From Roseiflexus sp. (GTDB lineage Bacteria; Chloroflexota; Chloroflexia; Chloroflexales; Roseiflexaceae): 64,000 nucleotides of DNA. The notes below the pieces were generated by a model. That model worked only from the letters and a program-made list of their open reading frames with translations. It did no database searches and was not told where the DNA came from. The DNA is taken from contig JANXAL010000112.1 of assembly GCA_025062325.1 (NCBI GenBank), positions 48,463 through 112,462 of the forward strand, written 5' to 3'. Positions within the stretch are counted from its first letter, which is position 1; each line of letters begins with the position of its first letter. This document shows, piece by piece, positions 18,889 to 27,359 of the stretch. A program made the position numbers and the translations under genes.

Positions 18889-20298
18889 ATGGTCGAAGAG
18901 ACAATCTCTTCCTCACCTGCCCTGCCATCAGGCATCTGGGTCGCTGGCCGACGCATGCTCACCATCGGGTTGGCGCTGATCATTGTCGCCACTGCCTTCG
19001 AAATCCTGGCAGTTGCTGCCACAATGCCCGCCACTGCTCGCGAACTGGGCGGGCTGGCCTGGTACGGTTGGGCCTTCAGCGCCTTCATGCTGGCGCACAT
19101 GATTGCAGCCACAGTCGCGGGACCAGAGGCGGATCGCCGGGGAGTCGCCATACCATTCATTGCTGGAACGCTGCTTTTTGGGGTCGGTTTGCTGATCGCA
19201 GGACTGGCGCCGACCATGCCATTGCTGATCGTCGGTCGCGCCGTGCAGGGATTGGGCAGCGGCGTCATTGGCACAGTAGTGTACATTATCGTCGGACGTG
19301 GTTACGAGGCGGACGCACGCCCACGGATGCTGGCGATCATTTCGACTGCCTGGGTCGTGCCAGGCATGGTCGGTCCCGGGCTTGCAGGGATCATCACTGA
19401 ACATGCGAGCTGGCGCTGGGTCTTCCTAGGGTTGATTCCGCTGCCGCTCGTCGCGGCGCTTATGGCGCTGCCAGCGTTACAGCGCCTGACGCCAACGCAG
19501 CGATCTTTCAACGCAAACGATCATCTCAGACGCCACGCTGAGACTCGGATGGCGCTGGTACTCGCCGCAGGCGCCGCGCTGATGATCAGCGGGCTGGGAC
19601 AGTTGATCGCCGCGCCGGTTATGGGAGCCTCTCTGGTCGTTCCTGGCGTTATCATCACCATCTTCGCCCTGCGGCGCGTCCTGCCGTCTGGCACGCTCCG
19701 TGCTGCGCCAGGACTGCCTGCTGTGATTGCTGCCATGGGGTTGCTCAACCTCTCGTTCTTCGGCGTCGATGCTTTCGTGCCGTTGACCCTCACCGCAGTG
19801 CGCGGGTTGAGCGTTGTGACTGCCGGGCTGGCGCTGACTGCTGCGACCCTGACATGGACGGCAGGCGCCTGGATGCAGGAGCGGTTGGCGCGTCGCCAAC
19901 CGCCAGATTCGATAGCAACTGCCGGTTTGCTCGTGATGCTGGTCGGAGTCGGCGCAACAACAGCCACTATTGCACCAATTGTCCCGCCGCTGCTCAGCAT
20001 TGTCGCGTGGGGCGTCGCAGGTTGCGGCATTGGGCTGGCATATTCCGCTCTGTCGCTCGCTATGCTGCAGAATGCCGCACAGGGTCATGAAGGGCGCGCA
20101 TCGTCAGCATTGCAGATCGTCAGCCAGCTCGGAATGGCGCTTGGCGCAGGGATCGGCGGTGTCATCATCGGATCGGGAGAACAGAGTCAGACCGTCGAGG
20201 CAGGACGGATCGCATTCCACTTCATCCTGATGGCGATCGTTACCGGACTGGCGCTTCTGACGGCACATCGTATCCGCGCCTCTCATGGGCGTCATTGA
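18889..20298 (+). CDS. MFS transporter, drug:H+ antiporter type
   Basis: A 469-residue inner-membrane transporter with about 13 or 14 hydrophobic segments. EADRRGVAIPF (the conserved loop 2-3 motif) lies near residue 83, and VQGLGSGVIGTVVYIIVGR near 121 matches the antiporter helix-4 region. This suggests export of small hydrophobic compounds driven by protons; the substrate cannot be deduced. The ATG at 18889 is preceded by AAAGGG. An in-frame start at 18835 lacks a ribosome-binding site and adds an unconserved leader, so it was rejected. A SpoIIM-like gene converges on it. Confidence 0.85.
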   Translation: MVEETISSSPALPSGIWVAGRRMLTIGLALIIVATAFEILAVAATMPATARELGGLAWYGWAFSAFMLAHMIAATVAGPEADRRGVAIPFIAGTLLFGVGLLIAGLAPTMPLLIVGRAVQGLGSGVIGTVVYIIVGRGYEADARPRMLAIISTAWVVPGMVGPGLAGIITEHASWRWVFLGLIPLPLVAALMALPALQRLTPTQRSFNANDHLRRHAETRMALVLAAGAALMISGLGQLIAAPVMGASLVVPGVIITIFALRRVLPSGTLRAAPGLPAVIAAMGLLNLSFFGVDAFVPLTLTAVRGLSVVTAGLALTAATLTWTAGAWMQERLARRQPPDSIATAGLLVMLVGVGATTATIAPIVPPLLSIVAWGVAGCGIGLAYSALSLAMLQNAAQGHEGRASSALQIVSQLGMALGAGIGGVIIGSGEQSQTVEAGRIAFHFILMAIVTGLALLTAHRIRASHGRH

Positions 20299-20402
20299 GT
20301 GCATCCTGCCTGTTCCTGGCAACTGTCTGGCACATGCTGGGCGTATTATACGTGTGCGTCCGAAGGCGAGAAACGGCGCCGGGGTTGCTGGAATTTCCTG
20401 AT

Positions 20403-20448
20403 GCCAGACGCAAAGTCATCTATCGATAGTAAGGCTTTGCGACCTGGC
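20403..20448. terminator. Bidirectional hairpin between convergent genes
   Basis: GCCAG-a-CGCAAAG (20403-20415) pairs with CTTTGCG-ac-CTGGC (20435-20448). The loop contains the perfect palindrome CTATCGATAG. It lies between the MFS stop and the stop of the convergent SpoIIM-like gene, so it can serve both. No long U-tract follows on either strand. Confidence 0.5.
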
Positions 20449-20457
20449 GGCTTGGCG

Positions 20458-21441
20458 TCAATCTTTGTGAGAATTGCTACTTTTGCGCTCTCGTCCTGCC
20501 AGCAGGAGATAGGTATACAGCGCGACGCCACTGAGGAAGGCGACTGCAAACTTAACCGCCAGCGGCAGATCCGACGGCGAGATGAACCCCTCGATCACTC
20601 CCGCGATGATGAGCAGCAGCGCACAGCCAAGGATGAGCCGAACCGCGCGGCGCGCTGCCAGCGCCAGCGCCGCGCGCCGGGTGATCAGTCCCGGACGCGC
20701 CACGGCCCACCCGAGTTGCAGTCCCGCTCCTCCGGCAATAATGATGACGCTCAATTCGATAACGCCGTGCGCCGCCACAAAGCCCCACAGGTTGCCGCTG
20801 AACCCATACGCCTGCGCCGCGCCCGCCACAACGCCGAGCAGCAATCCGTTCTGCGCTAGAACGAACAGCGTCAGCGCGCCAAGCAGCACACCTCCAGCAA
20901 ATGCTAGGATTGCCACGCGGATGTTGTTCGTGGCAATCAGCGCTGCTGATGCTGACCGCCCCTCGTCATTGATCGCCTTCCACCACTCACGACGGGCGCG
21001 AATATCGCTGATAACGCTGTCTACTCCCGGAACCAGCAGCGAACCGGCAGCGGGATCGTTCAGGGTAACGAAGAAGCCGATCAGCGCCGGGATCAGAAAC
21101 ATAAGCAGCGACGCCAGCGTGTAGGGCCACGTCTCGCGGAAGGTGCGCGGCAGATCGACGGCGAAGTAGCGCACCAGCCCGCTGCTGCGATCCGCGCGGC
21201 GCTGATACACCTCGGCATGAGCGCGCGCGACCAGACCATTGAGATAATCTACGACCCGATGATTGGGAAAATCGCGCCGCGCCACTGCCAGATCTGATGT
21301 TGCGCTGCGGTACAGTCGCCCTAGCTCAGCAATCTCCTCATCCTCCAGCGACGCCAGTCCGCCGCGTTGCGAACGCTCCACAATGGCGCTCAGACGCTCC
21401 CATGATGCTTTTTTCCGATTGATGAAATCTTCGACCAGCAT
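20458..21441 (-). CDS. SpoIIM-like (stage II sporulation protein M family) membrane protein
   Basis: A 327-residue polytopic protein of the SpoIIM/DUF95 family. The N-terminal soluble helical region (FINRKKASWERLSAIVER to RSATSDLAVARRDFPNHRVVDYLNGLVARAH) is the typical family signature. Five or six membrane segments follow from about residue 100. FVAAHGVIELSVIIIAGGAGLQLG is the conserved C-terminal block. In non-sporulating bacteria these proteins often sit beside RDD or MoxR-type genes, but neither is present here. The function is unknown. No clear ribosome-binding site precedes the ATG. Confidence 0.85.
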   Translation of the reverse strand: MLVEDFINRKKASWERLSAIVERSQRGGLASLEDEEIAELGRLYRSATSDLAVARRDFPNHRVVDYLNGLVARAHAEVYQRRADRSSGLVRYFAVDLPRTFRETWPYTLASLLMFLIPALIGFFVTLNDPAAGSLLVPGVDSVISDIRARREWWKAINDEGRSASAALIATNNIRVAILAFAGGVLLGALTLFVLAQNGLLLGVVAGAAQAYGFSGNLWGFVAAHGVIELSVIIIAGGAGLQLGWAVARPGLITRRAALALAARRAVRLILGCALLLIIAGVIEGFISPSDLPLAVKFAVAFLSGVALYTYLLLAGRERKSSNSHKD

Positions 21442-21813
21442 CGTTTTGCACGTGGCAAAAGACCTCGAAGGTCAGGTTTGTTTCCATCCGCAACCGACAA
21501 CGTTCGCCCGCCTCGCCTTATCCCCTCTCGCCTCTTGCCTCTCGTCTCTTTGCTGTCAACGAATAGGGAAGCGAATAGGCGAACGGACGCGGAGAATGAA
21601 GGCGCGTGGTGCGCTACGTCTCGCTTGCCTCGCTCCTCATCCCTCGCGCCCCATGCCTTGCGCCTCTCGCCCCTTGCCTCTCGCCTCACCTCTCTTACCT
21701 CTTGCCTCTCGCCTTACCTCTCTCGCCTCTTGCCTCTCGCCTCACCTCTCTTACCTCTTGCCTCTCGCCTTACCTCTCTCGCCTCTTGCCTCTCGCCTCT
21801 CTCGCCTCGCGCC
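21442..21813. repeat. Simple-sequence island with a 56-bp tandem repeat
   Basis: The gap between the SpoIIM-like gene and manA contains GCGAAT-type words (21553-21600). A pyrimidine tract on the plus strand follows, made of CCTCTCGCCTCTTGCC-like words. Within it a 56-bp unit starts at 21674 and 21730, with a partial third copy at 21786. Each unit itself consists of 7-8-base words. The tract runs directly into the manA stop codon: on the minus strand the stop reads TGAGGCGCGAGGCGAG. Confidence 0.85.
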
Positions 21814-22875
21814 TCACATTTCGATGACCGTCTCTGCCACCTGCGTGGCGTCCATGCCGCGTTGCGCGAATTCGCGCCGCAGTGCGTCCAGGTCGGGCAC
21901 GTATGACCGCAGGACCCGCACTTCCGCTGCTGGGACGAGCGCATAGGCGCCGAGACAGGCTGGTAGAACGACCGCCTCGCCGTGTCGTAACCTCCGCGCT
22001 CCAGCGTTCCATTGTAGCATCGCCGCGCCGTCGATGACTGTCAGGATCTCGAAGGTTGCTGGATCGACAGTATATTCGACGGCGCCGGTGAGCGTCAGGC
22101 GTTCAAGCGCAAAGGACCGGCATGCCACTAGCAGATCGCGCCCTGTCTCCAGCGGCAGCGGTGGTATGACTCCGCGTGGAGCAGGCGCGTAGTCGGTCAC
22201 ATCAAGCGCCTTCTCGATGTGCAATTCGCGTGGCTTGCCGGTTGCCGCATCGATCCGACCATAATCGTAGACGCGGTAGGTCAAGTCTGATTTCTGCTGT
22301 ATCTCGAACAGCACAATACCGGCATTGATTGCATGCAGCGTCCCCGCCGGAACAAACACGGTATCGTTAGACGCTACTGGCAGCCGCCGCAGCAACGGTT
22401 CGAGCGCGCCATTAGCAATCGCAGCAGCGAGTTCGTCGCGGCTGCTGGGGCGCGCCAGTCCGTAGACCACATCGGCGCCTGGCGCAGCGTGCAGAATGTG
22501 CCACGCCTCGGTTTTGCCGTGGAAACCGGTGGCTGTCTCGTGCGTGTGCGCGTATGCGTCATCGGGATGCACCTGGATCGAGAGGCGATCCGCTGCGTCG
22601 ATAAACTTGGCGAGCAACGGGAAATCAGCGCCGTACCGTGCAATCGTACGCTCACCAACGAGCGCTGCGCCATAGTCGCGCGTCGCCTGGGCTAGGGTTT
22701 GCCCTGCCAGCGGTCCTTCGAGAATTGGGTTTGTGTCGTAGACCAACCACATTTCGCCGAGACGTTCGGGTTGCGGCTGTGGAAGTTCTAGCCAGTCGGC
22801 AAGGAACGTTCCGCTCCAGAGCGGCCGCGCAAGGCGCGGCCGGGTGATCAGCGGGTAGAGATCGATTGGAGGCAC
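21814..22875 (-). CDS. manA: Mannose-6-phosphate isomerase, class I
   Basis: This cytoplasmic zinc enzyme interconverts mannose 6-phosphate and fructose 6-phosphate, feeding GDP-mannose and polysaccharide synthesis. Zinc ligands are visible in SIQVHPDDAYAH and KTEAWHIL, and in the later VPAGTLHAI block. The form is short and bacterial. A GTG at 22875 was chosen because AAGGTGAT precedes it by 5 bases. An ATG 30 bases upstream has no ribosome-binding site. Length from GTG is 353 residues. The stop codon is the first triplet of a purine-rich repeat island, so that end may have been reshaped. Confidence 0.9.
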   Translation of the reverse strand: MPPIDLYPLITRPRLARPLWSGTFLADWLELPQPQPERLGEMWLVYDTNPILEGPLAGQTLAQATRDYGAALVGERTIARYGADFPLLAKFIDAADRLSIQVHPDDAYAHTHETATGFHGKTEAWHILHAAPGADVVYGLARPSSRDELAAAIANGALEPLLRRLPVASNDTVFVPAGTLHAINAGIVLFEIQQKSDLTYRVYDYGRIDAATGKPRELHIEKALDVTDYAPAPRGVIPPLPLETGRDLLVACRSFALERLTLTGAVEYTVDPATFEILTVIDGAAMLQWNAGARRLRHGEAVVLPACLGAYALVPAAEVRVLRSYVPDLDALRREFAQRGMDATQVAETVIEM

Positions 22876-23400
22876 GACATCACCTTGAATAGTCGGCAAT
22901 AACATCTGGCGTCGAAGGCGCCGCGGCGCCTCCGCCAGAGGCAGTATATACGATACGGATGATCGGCGAGTGACAGGTTATGGATGACGATCAACTTCCT
23001 GTCACTTTTCGCGTCATCCCTGGGGGTGTAGGCTGCTTGCCCGCCTGAGAGACGCCCGACGTCGGTGAGGGACGCTGCGTATGGCCGCTCGCCGCAGCCA
23101 TGAAGAAGTGGACGAGCGTGACCAGCGCTACCCGGCGCGCATAGGGGCGCCCCTGCGTAGGCGCTGCACACGACGCCATACGGCAAGACAGCGGCGCTGC
23201 CGGGCGTAAGGGCTCGAAGATGCACGGGCGGATACCGCGGCGTAGCTGGGCGCAGGGGCGGATCTCGGACTACTGCTTATCATCGTCAGGCTCAAAGATG
23301 CACGGGCGGATACTGCGGCGTAGCCGGGCGTAAGGGCGGGTCTCAAACCTGCCCTTACGATTGGTCAGATGGCAGTGAACTAGCATCCACCGCTGTCGTC
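22876..23400. repeat. Intergenic region with 60-bp direct repeats and a REP-like hairpin
   Basis: The 500-base gap before the methyltransferase gene holds two 60-bp direct repeats at 23211-23270 and 23289-23348, about 85% identical. They share the word AGATGCACGGGCGGATAC. The second runs into a hairpin at 23329-23359, where CGTAAGGGCGGGT pairs with ACCTGCCCTTACG around CTCAA. The hairpin is related to the one at 11099-11123. No coding potential was recognised. Confidence 0.75.
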
Positions 23401-23429
23401 TTGCGAGAACTACCGGAATCCTGTATAGT
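23401..23429 (+). promoter_or_regulatory. Sigma-70-type promoter for the DNA methyltransferase gene
   Basis: The -35 box TTGCGA (23401-23406) and -10 box TATAGT (23424-23429) are separated by exactly 17 bases. The predicted start near 23436 gives a leader of about 45 bases before the ATG at 23480. Confidence 0.7.
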
Positions 23430-23479
23430 CGCAAAGGGTCTGTCCAGAAGTGTCATTCAAAGCGAAGTGATCTCCTCCT

Positions 23480-24373
23480 ATGATCTATCCCAACGCCACC
23501 GGCACCATCTACCTTGCGGACAATCTCGACGTTCTCCGCGCGCTTCCCTCGGAGTCAGTCGATCTCATCTACATCGATCCTCCCTTCAACACCGGAAAGA
23601 ACCAGCAGCGTATTCAGCTCAAGACTGTGCGCTCCAGCGAGGGAGACCGCGTCGGATTTCAGGGACAACGCTACAAAAGCATCGTCGTGGGATCGCGGCG
23701 GTTCAGCGATGTCTTCGACGATTATCTGGCATTCCTGGAGCCGCGCCTGATCGAAGCGCATCGCGTACTTGCGCCGCACGGGTCGTTCTACTTTCACGTG
23801 GATTACCGGGAGGTTCACTACTGCAAAGTGCTGCTCGACGCCATTTTCGGGCGCGAGTCGTTTTTGAACGAGATTATCTGGGCGTATGACTACGGCGGAC
23901 GACCGAAGAACCGCTGGCCCCCCAAGCACGACAACATCCTGCTCTACGTCAAGAACCCCTCCTGCTACGTGTTCAATGCCGAAGAGATCGAACGCATCCC
24001 CTACATGGCGCCCGGTCTCGTCGGTCCCGAAAAGGCGGCGCGCGGCAAATTGCCGACCGACTGCTGGTGGCACACTATCGTGCCCACCAACAGCGCCGAA
24101 AAGACCGGCTACCCGACGCAGAAGCCGCTCGGCATCCTGCGTCGGATCATCCAGGCATCGTCGAAGCCGGGATCGCTGGTGCTTGATTTCTTCGCCGGCA
24201 GCGGCACAACCGGCGTGGCGGCGCTCGAACTCGGACGGCGCTTCATCCTGGTGGACAACAACCCCGAAGCGCTGATCGTCATGGCGCGCCGCTTCGACGG
24301 CGTCGAGGGGATTACATGGGTTGGCTTTGATCCCGTACCGCATCAGCGGCACGCGAGCGCGCGCATCGTTTGA
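23480..24373 (+). CDS. Orphan DNA methyltransferase, beta class (DPPF motif)
   Basis: A 297-residue adenine-N6 or cytosine-N4 DNA methyltransferase. Catalytic motif IV is DPPFNTG at residues 33-39 and precedes the S-adenosylmethionine motif LDFFAGSGTTGVAA near 234. That order defines the beta class. GYPTQKPLGILRRII just before motif I is also typical. No restriction enzyme gene is next to it, so a regulatory or housekeeping methylase, or a remnant of a restriction system, is likely. A clear promoter lies upstream. No ribosome-binding site is obvious before the ATG, as the bases there read CTCCTCCT. The target site cannot be read from sequence. Confidence 0.9.
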   Translation: MIYPNATGTIYLADNLDVLRALPSESVDLIYIDPPFNTGKNQQRIQLKTVRSSEGDRVGFQGQRYKSIVVGSRRFSDVFDDYLAFLEPRLIEAHRVLAPHGSFYFHVDYREVHYCKVLLDAIFGRESFLNEIIWAYDYGGRPKNRWPPKHDNILLYVKNPSCYVFNAEEIERIPYMAPGLVGPEKAARGKLPTDCWWHTIVPTNSAEKTGYPTQKPLGILRRIIQASSKPGSLVLDFFAGSGTTGVAALELGRRFILVDNNPEALIVMARRFDGVEGITWVGFDPVPHQRHASARIV

Positions 24374-24386
24374 TCAGAGAGCGCCC

Positions 24387-24971
24387 TTAGCGCGCTGGCT
24401 CATAGCATGCACGGCAGCGCGCCTCGTACAACTCCTGTCCCCCAACCACAATGGTCGGCGCATCGGCGGGGGCTGGTTTACCGTCGATCAGGCGCTGCGA
24501 GCGAGTCGCATAGGCGCCACAGCGCACGCAAATGGCGTACAACTTATCCACCTGTTCAGCGACCGCCATCAACTGCGCCATTGCCGGGAACGGCTGCGCG
24601 CGAAAGTCCTGATCTAGTCCCGCAACGATCACGCGCAGCCCGCGGTCCGCCAACTCCTGACACACCTCCCGCGCCGCGTCGGGCGGGTCGTCGAGCAGGT
24701 GCAGTTCATCGACCGCCACCACGTGAACATCGGCGTCGAGATGCGCCGGAATATCGCGGATCGAGTCGATCACCCGCGCTTCGATTGAGAGACCGTTGTG
24801 GCTAACCAGGCTGCCAAGCCGGTAGCGCGTGTCGCGCCGCGGCGTAAAGGCGATCAATCGCTGGCGCGCCAGACGCACATGATTCAGCCGACGGATCAGT
24901 TCTTCGGTCTTTCCACTGAACATGCAGCCGCAGATGACTTCGATGCGGCCAGCCGACGAAAGGCGTGTCAT
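24387..24971 (-). CDS. tdk: Thymidine kinase (type II)
   Basis: This enzyme phosphorylates thymidine in the salvage pathway. The 194-residue protein has the P-loop [15 protein letters not shown] at about residues 14-24 and [12 protein letters not shown] (Walker B). [14 protein letters not shown] is the conserved lid region. A zinc-binding set of four cysteines is formed by CVRCG and CRACYE. It starts 6 bases after the deacetylase stop, so the two form an operon. Confidence 0.95.
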   Translation of the reverse strand: MTRLSSAGRIEVICGCMFSGKTEELIRRLNHVRLARQRLIAFTPRRDTRYRLGSLVSHNGLSIEARVIDSIRDIPAHLDADVHVVAVDELHLLDDPPDAAREVCQELADRGLRVIVAGLDQDFRAQPFPAMAQLMAVAEQVDKLYAICVRCGAYATRSQRLIDGKPAPADAPTIVVGGQELYEARCRACYEPAR

Positions 24972-24977
24972 ACCTGC

Positions 24978-26018
24978 CTACTCCTCAAGACCCTGCAACA
25001 GCCCGACGACATTATCGCCGAGCGCGTCGATAGCGTATCCTCCCTCTTGAACGACCAGCGTCGGCAGTTTTAGTGCAGCGATACGCCGCCCGATCTCCGG
25101 ATAGGCTGCCGTGCTAAGCGCAAAACCGCCGCCGTGATTGGCGACCGGATCGCCCTTAAACGTATCAAATCCTGCCGAGAGCACGAGAAAACGCGGCGCA
25201 AAATCCGCAATTGCATCAAGCGCCTGATCGAGCGCCGCCAGGTATTCGCGATCCTCCACTCCCGCTTCCAGCGGCAGATTCAGATTATATCCCTCCCCGG
25301 CTCCGGCGCCGCGCTCTTCAGCATAGCCAAGAAAGAAGGGATACTGGTACGACGGTGATGCGTGAATCGAAACAAACAGCACATCGCTGCGTTCGTAAAA
25401 GATCTGCTGCGTGCCATTGCCGTGGTGGAAGTCAATATCCAGAATTGCACACGTTGCCCCCGGAGCGCTGCGCACCAGATACTCCGCTGCAATTGCAGCG
25501 TTGTTGAGGAAACAGTACCCGCCGCCCAGATCACGCCCGGCATGATGCCCCGGCGGACGACAGAGCGCATACGCGAAACGATGTCCTGTCAAGAGGAGTT
25601 CAGCGCCGGTAAGTGCAATGTCAGCAGCAGCGCGAGCGGCAGCGTAAGTGCCTGCTACGATAGGGGCGCACGTGTCGAAGGTATAGTACCCGGGCGCAGC
25701 CAGCGGGTGATTGTGCGGCCGGGACATCCAGCGCACTGCCAGCGTTCCAGGAATGACGGCTTCCGGCGCGCCGCCTGCAACAACCCAGCGGTTGTAGATC
25801 GTCTCAAGATAGGTCAGATACCCGTCGTCGTGAACGGCGCGCACCGGTTCAATGCCAAACGTGTGCGGCGCGATGACAGGACCAAGCGCGGCGCGTTCAA
25901 GCGCGGCGCGAATAATCGCCACGCGCGCTGGCGTCTCGTAGATCGGGATCAGCGCGCCGTCGAGAAACTCGTGTGGCGGATTGTGCTGCAGATGGTCATC
26001 GGATGCAACAATGATCAT
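24978..26018 (-). CDS. Histone-deacetylase-family protein, acetylpolyamine aminohydrolase type
   Basis: A zinc-dependent deacetylase of the HDAC superfamily, 346 residues long. Motifs are CRPPGHHAGRDLGGGYCFLNN near residue 150, the zinc ligands in DIDFHHGNGTQ and GFDTFKGDP, and QEGGY near 325. The start (SDDHLQHNPPHEFLDGALIP) and FYERSDVLFVSIHASP resemble acetylpolyamine aminohydrolases rather than AcuC, from family knowledge. The probable substrates are acetylated polyamines or other small amides. The neighbour tdk does not define a pathway. AAAGG lies about 9 bases before the ATG. Confidence 0.88.
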   Translation of the reverse strand: MIIVASDDHLQHNPPHEFLDGALIPIYETPARVAIIRAALERAALGPVIAPHTFGIEPVRAVHDDGYLTYLETIYNRWVVAGGAPEAVIPGTLAVRWMSRPHNHPLAAPGYYTFDTCAPIVAGTYAAARAAADIALTGAELLLTGHRFAYALCRPPGHHAGRDLGGGYCFLNNAAIAAEYLVRSAPGATCAILDIDFHHGNGTQQIFYERSDVLFVSIHASPSYQYPFFLGYAEERGAGAGEGYNLNLPLEAGVEDREYLAALDQALDAIADFAPRFLVLSAGFDTFKGDPVANHGGGFALSTAAYPEIGRRIAALKLPTLVVQEGGYAIDALGDNVVGLLQGLEE

Positions 26019-26147
26019 TGGCGTTTGCCTTTAGACACGAACATCAGACTGCTTCAACTGAAGAGGAGCGCCTCGCCTCAACCAGTCAGAGACGTTGCAC
26101 AGAACATCTCTTGATGCACCCGCATCAGTCTAGTGGCGCGTCGGCCA

Positions 26148-26153
26148 ATTATA
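26148..26153 (-). promoter_or_regulatory. -10 box candidate for the deacetylase-tdk operon
   Basis: A perfect TATAAT reads on the minus strand about 130 bases before the deacetylase start. The best -35 candidate, TTGTTC, is 19 bases away, so the promoter is plausible but not ideal. Confidence 0.4.
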
Positions 26154-26338
26154 ATGCAAACGTTCTTCTTCTGAACAATCGCTTTGAACAGCGGTCGTGC
26201 GGCTTGCGCAGACACAGCGCCTCTTCGTATGGGCGTCAACGATGCCGCCGATCGCTCGAAACAGGGGCATAGGCTTGCAAGGGTAGATTTTTGGCAAGCC
26301 GTCGCATCGCCCGTTTTGAGCGTCAGGACGCCCTAACT

Positions 26339-26502
26339 CCCCCTTCTCCCCTAGTGGGAGAAGGGGGCAGAGGGGATGAGGGGGAAAAGGCGTCAGGATG
26401 CAGACTACATCCGTTGTTCTCAAACTACACTTGCGAGACCCCTTCTCCCCTGGTGGGAGAAGGGGACAGAGGGGATGAGGGGGAAAAGGCGTCAGGATGC
26501 GG
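26339..26502. repeat. Two direct copies of a hairpin repeat
   Basis: Two copies (26339-26402 and 26439-26501) share a stem-loop: CCCCTTCTCCC pairs perfectly with GGGAGAAGGGG around a 5-base loop. It is followed by the common tail GAGGGGATGAGGGGG and then AAAAGGCGTCAGGATGC. Elements of this type are widespread REP-like sequences in bacteria. They create the false peptide PSPLVGEG when translated. Confidence 0.8.
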
Positions 26503-26710
26503 CAAGCCTACTTCGCTCACCAAGAAGACTGCACTTGGAAGGTCTGGGGGAAGCCATGAGAAGGAGAAGCAGCGATGAAATAATCGCAGCAAATGCCAAC
26601 GCACGGCGCCCCGCCGCCCCAGGGTAGCGTCCGGTCTTAGACCTGTCCCAACAGTTCATGCGGTTCGCTGATCTGCCCCGAGCAGACAGGGACGTGGCAG
26701 GACGATGTAG

Positions 26711-26731
26711 GGTCTGGTCTCAGACCAGACC
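26711..26731. promoter_or_regulatory. Perfect palindrome upstream of the GlsB-type gene
   Basis: GGTCTGGTCT and AGACCAGACC are exact reverse complements around a single C. It ends 24 bases before the ATG, so it covers the leader or operator region. It could be a regulator-binding site or an mRNA hairpin. A weaker relative (GGTCTTAGACC) lies at about 26632-26642, so it may also be a repeat. Confidence 0.5.
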
Positions 26732-26755
26732 ACCAACAGAAAGGAAACCAACACC

Positions 26756-27016
26756 ATGGGTCCCATTTCCTGGATCATTTTTGGCGCGCTGGCTGGATGG
26801 GTGGCAAGCCTGCTGGTCGGCGTTGAGGAACGCCAGGGTTGCCTGATGAACATCATTATTGGCATCCTGGGCGCGTTCGTTGGCGGGTTGATCATGGAGT
26901 TGCTGGGATTTGGCGGAACGAATTTTGGATGGGATGTGCGCAGTTTTGGCGTGGCAGTGCTGGGCGCTATTGTACTGCTGGCGATCACCGGGCGAACCCG
27001 GCGAAGCAGACGCTAA
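26756..27016 (+). CDS. GlsB/YeaQ/YmgE-family stress-response membrane protein
   Basis: An 86-residue protein with three hydrophobic segments and the family pattern of small residues: IIFGALAGWVASLL at 7-20, NIIIGILGAFVGGLIM near 38, and VAVLGAIVLLAI near 65. A basic tail RTRRSRR ends the chain. Family members are general-stress or transglycosylase-associated proteins of unknown biochemical role. AAAGGAAA precedes the ATG. The gene has its own strong terminator, so it is a single-gene unit. Confidence 0.88.
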   Translation: MGPISWIIFGALAGWVASLLVGVEERQGCLMNIIIGILGAFVGGLIMELLGFGGTNFGWDVRSFGVAVLGAIVLLAITGRTRRSRR

Positions 27017-27021
27017 AAACC

Positions 27022-27046
27022 GGGGCAGGCATTTGCTGCCTGCCCC
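27022..27046 (+). terminator. Intrinsic terminator of the GlsB-type gene
   Basis: A perfect 10-bp stem, GGGGCAGGCA with TGCCTGCCCC, surrounds the loop TTTGC. GTCTTTAG follows. It begins 6 bases after the stop codon. It is the clearest terminator in the first half of the window. Confidence 0.82.
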
Positions 27047-27359
27047 GTCTTTAGACCTAGGCTTCTGTCCAGCATTCCGGCTCGTACACCAGAGGAATGT
27101 GAGAGGAAGTTGGGGGGAGCCAGAGGAAGTGAACGGGAAGAGTACCAGGGAAGGGAGCCGGGATGTTTCCTCTGGACAGCGCCTTTTCTGGTTCTAAGCA
27201 TACGCGATGGCGACTCCATTCGCAATAGCACCATCATCCCATTTGCGTATGCCCCATGTGGTGCGGTGGTACCAGAAGGAGGGATGACCTGCCCGCCGAT
27301 TTTCCGATTTTCTGGTATCATGCTTGGCAACCGGAGATACTGCTTGCACGCTGTTCTCG
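27047..27359. other. Intergenic region before rarA
   Basis: About 310 bases between the GlsB-type terminator and rarA. It contains a purine-rich stretch (27090-27170) and a loose inverted pair GCATACGC/GCGTATGC at about 27198 and 27245. Nothing recognisable as a gene, RNA or clear promoter was found. Confidence 0.4.

Noticed and set aside
21670..21800. Tandem repeat considered as a CRISPR array
   Set aside because: Units are contiguous without unique spacers, internally repetitive and pyrimidine-only, and no cas genes are present.
26291..26578. Plus-strand frame encoding PSPLVGEG-type peptide repeats
   Set aside because: It is the translation of the two hairpin repeats at 26339-26502. This peptide is a known artefact of such elements, and no ribosome-binding site is present.
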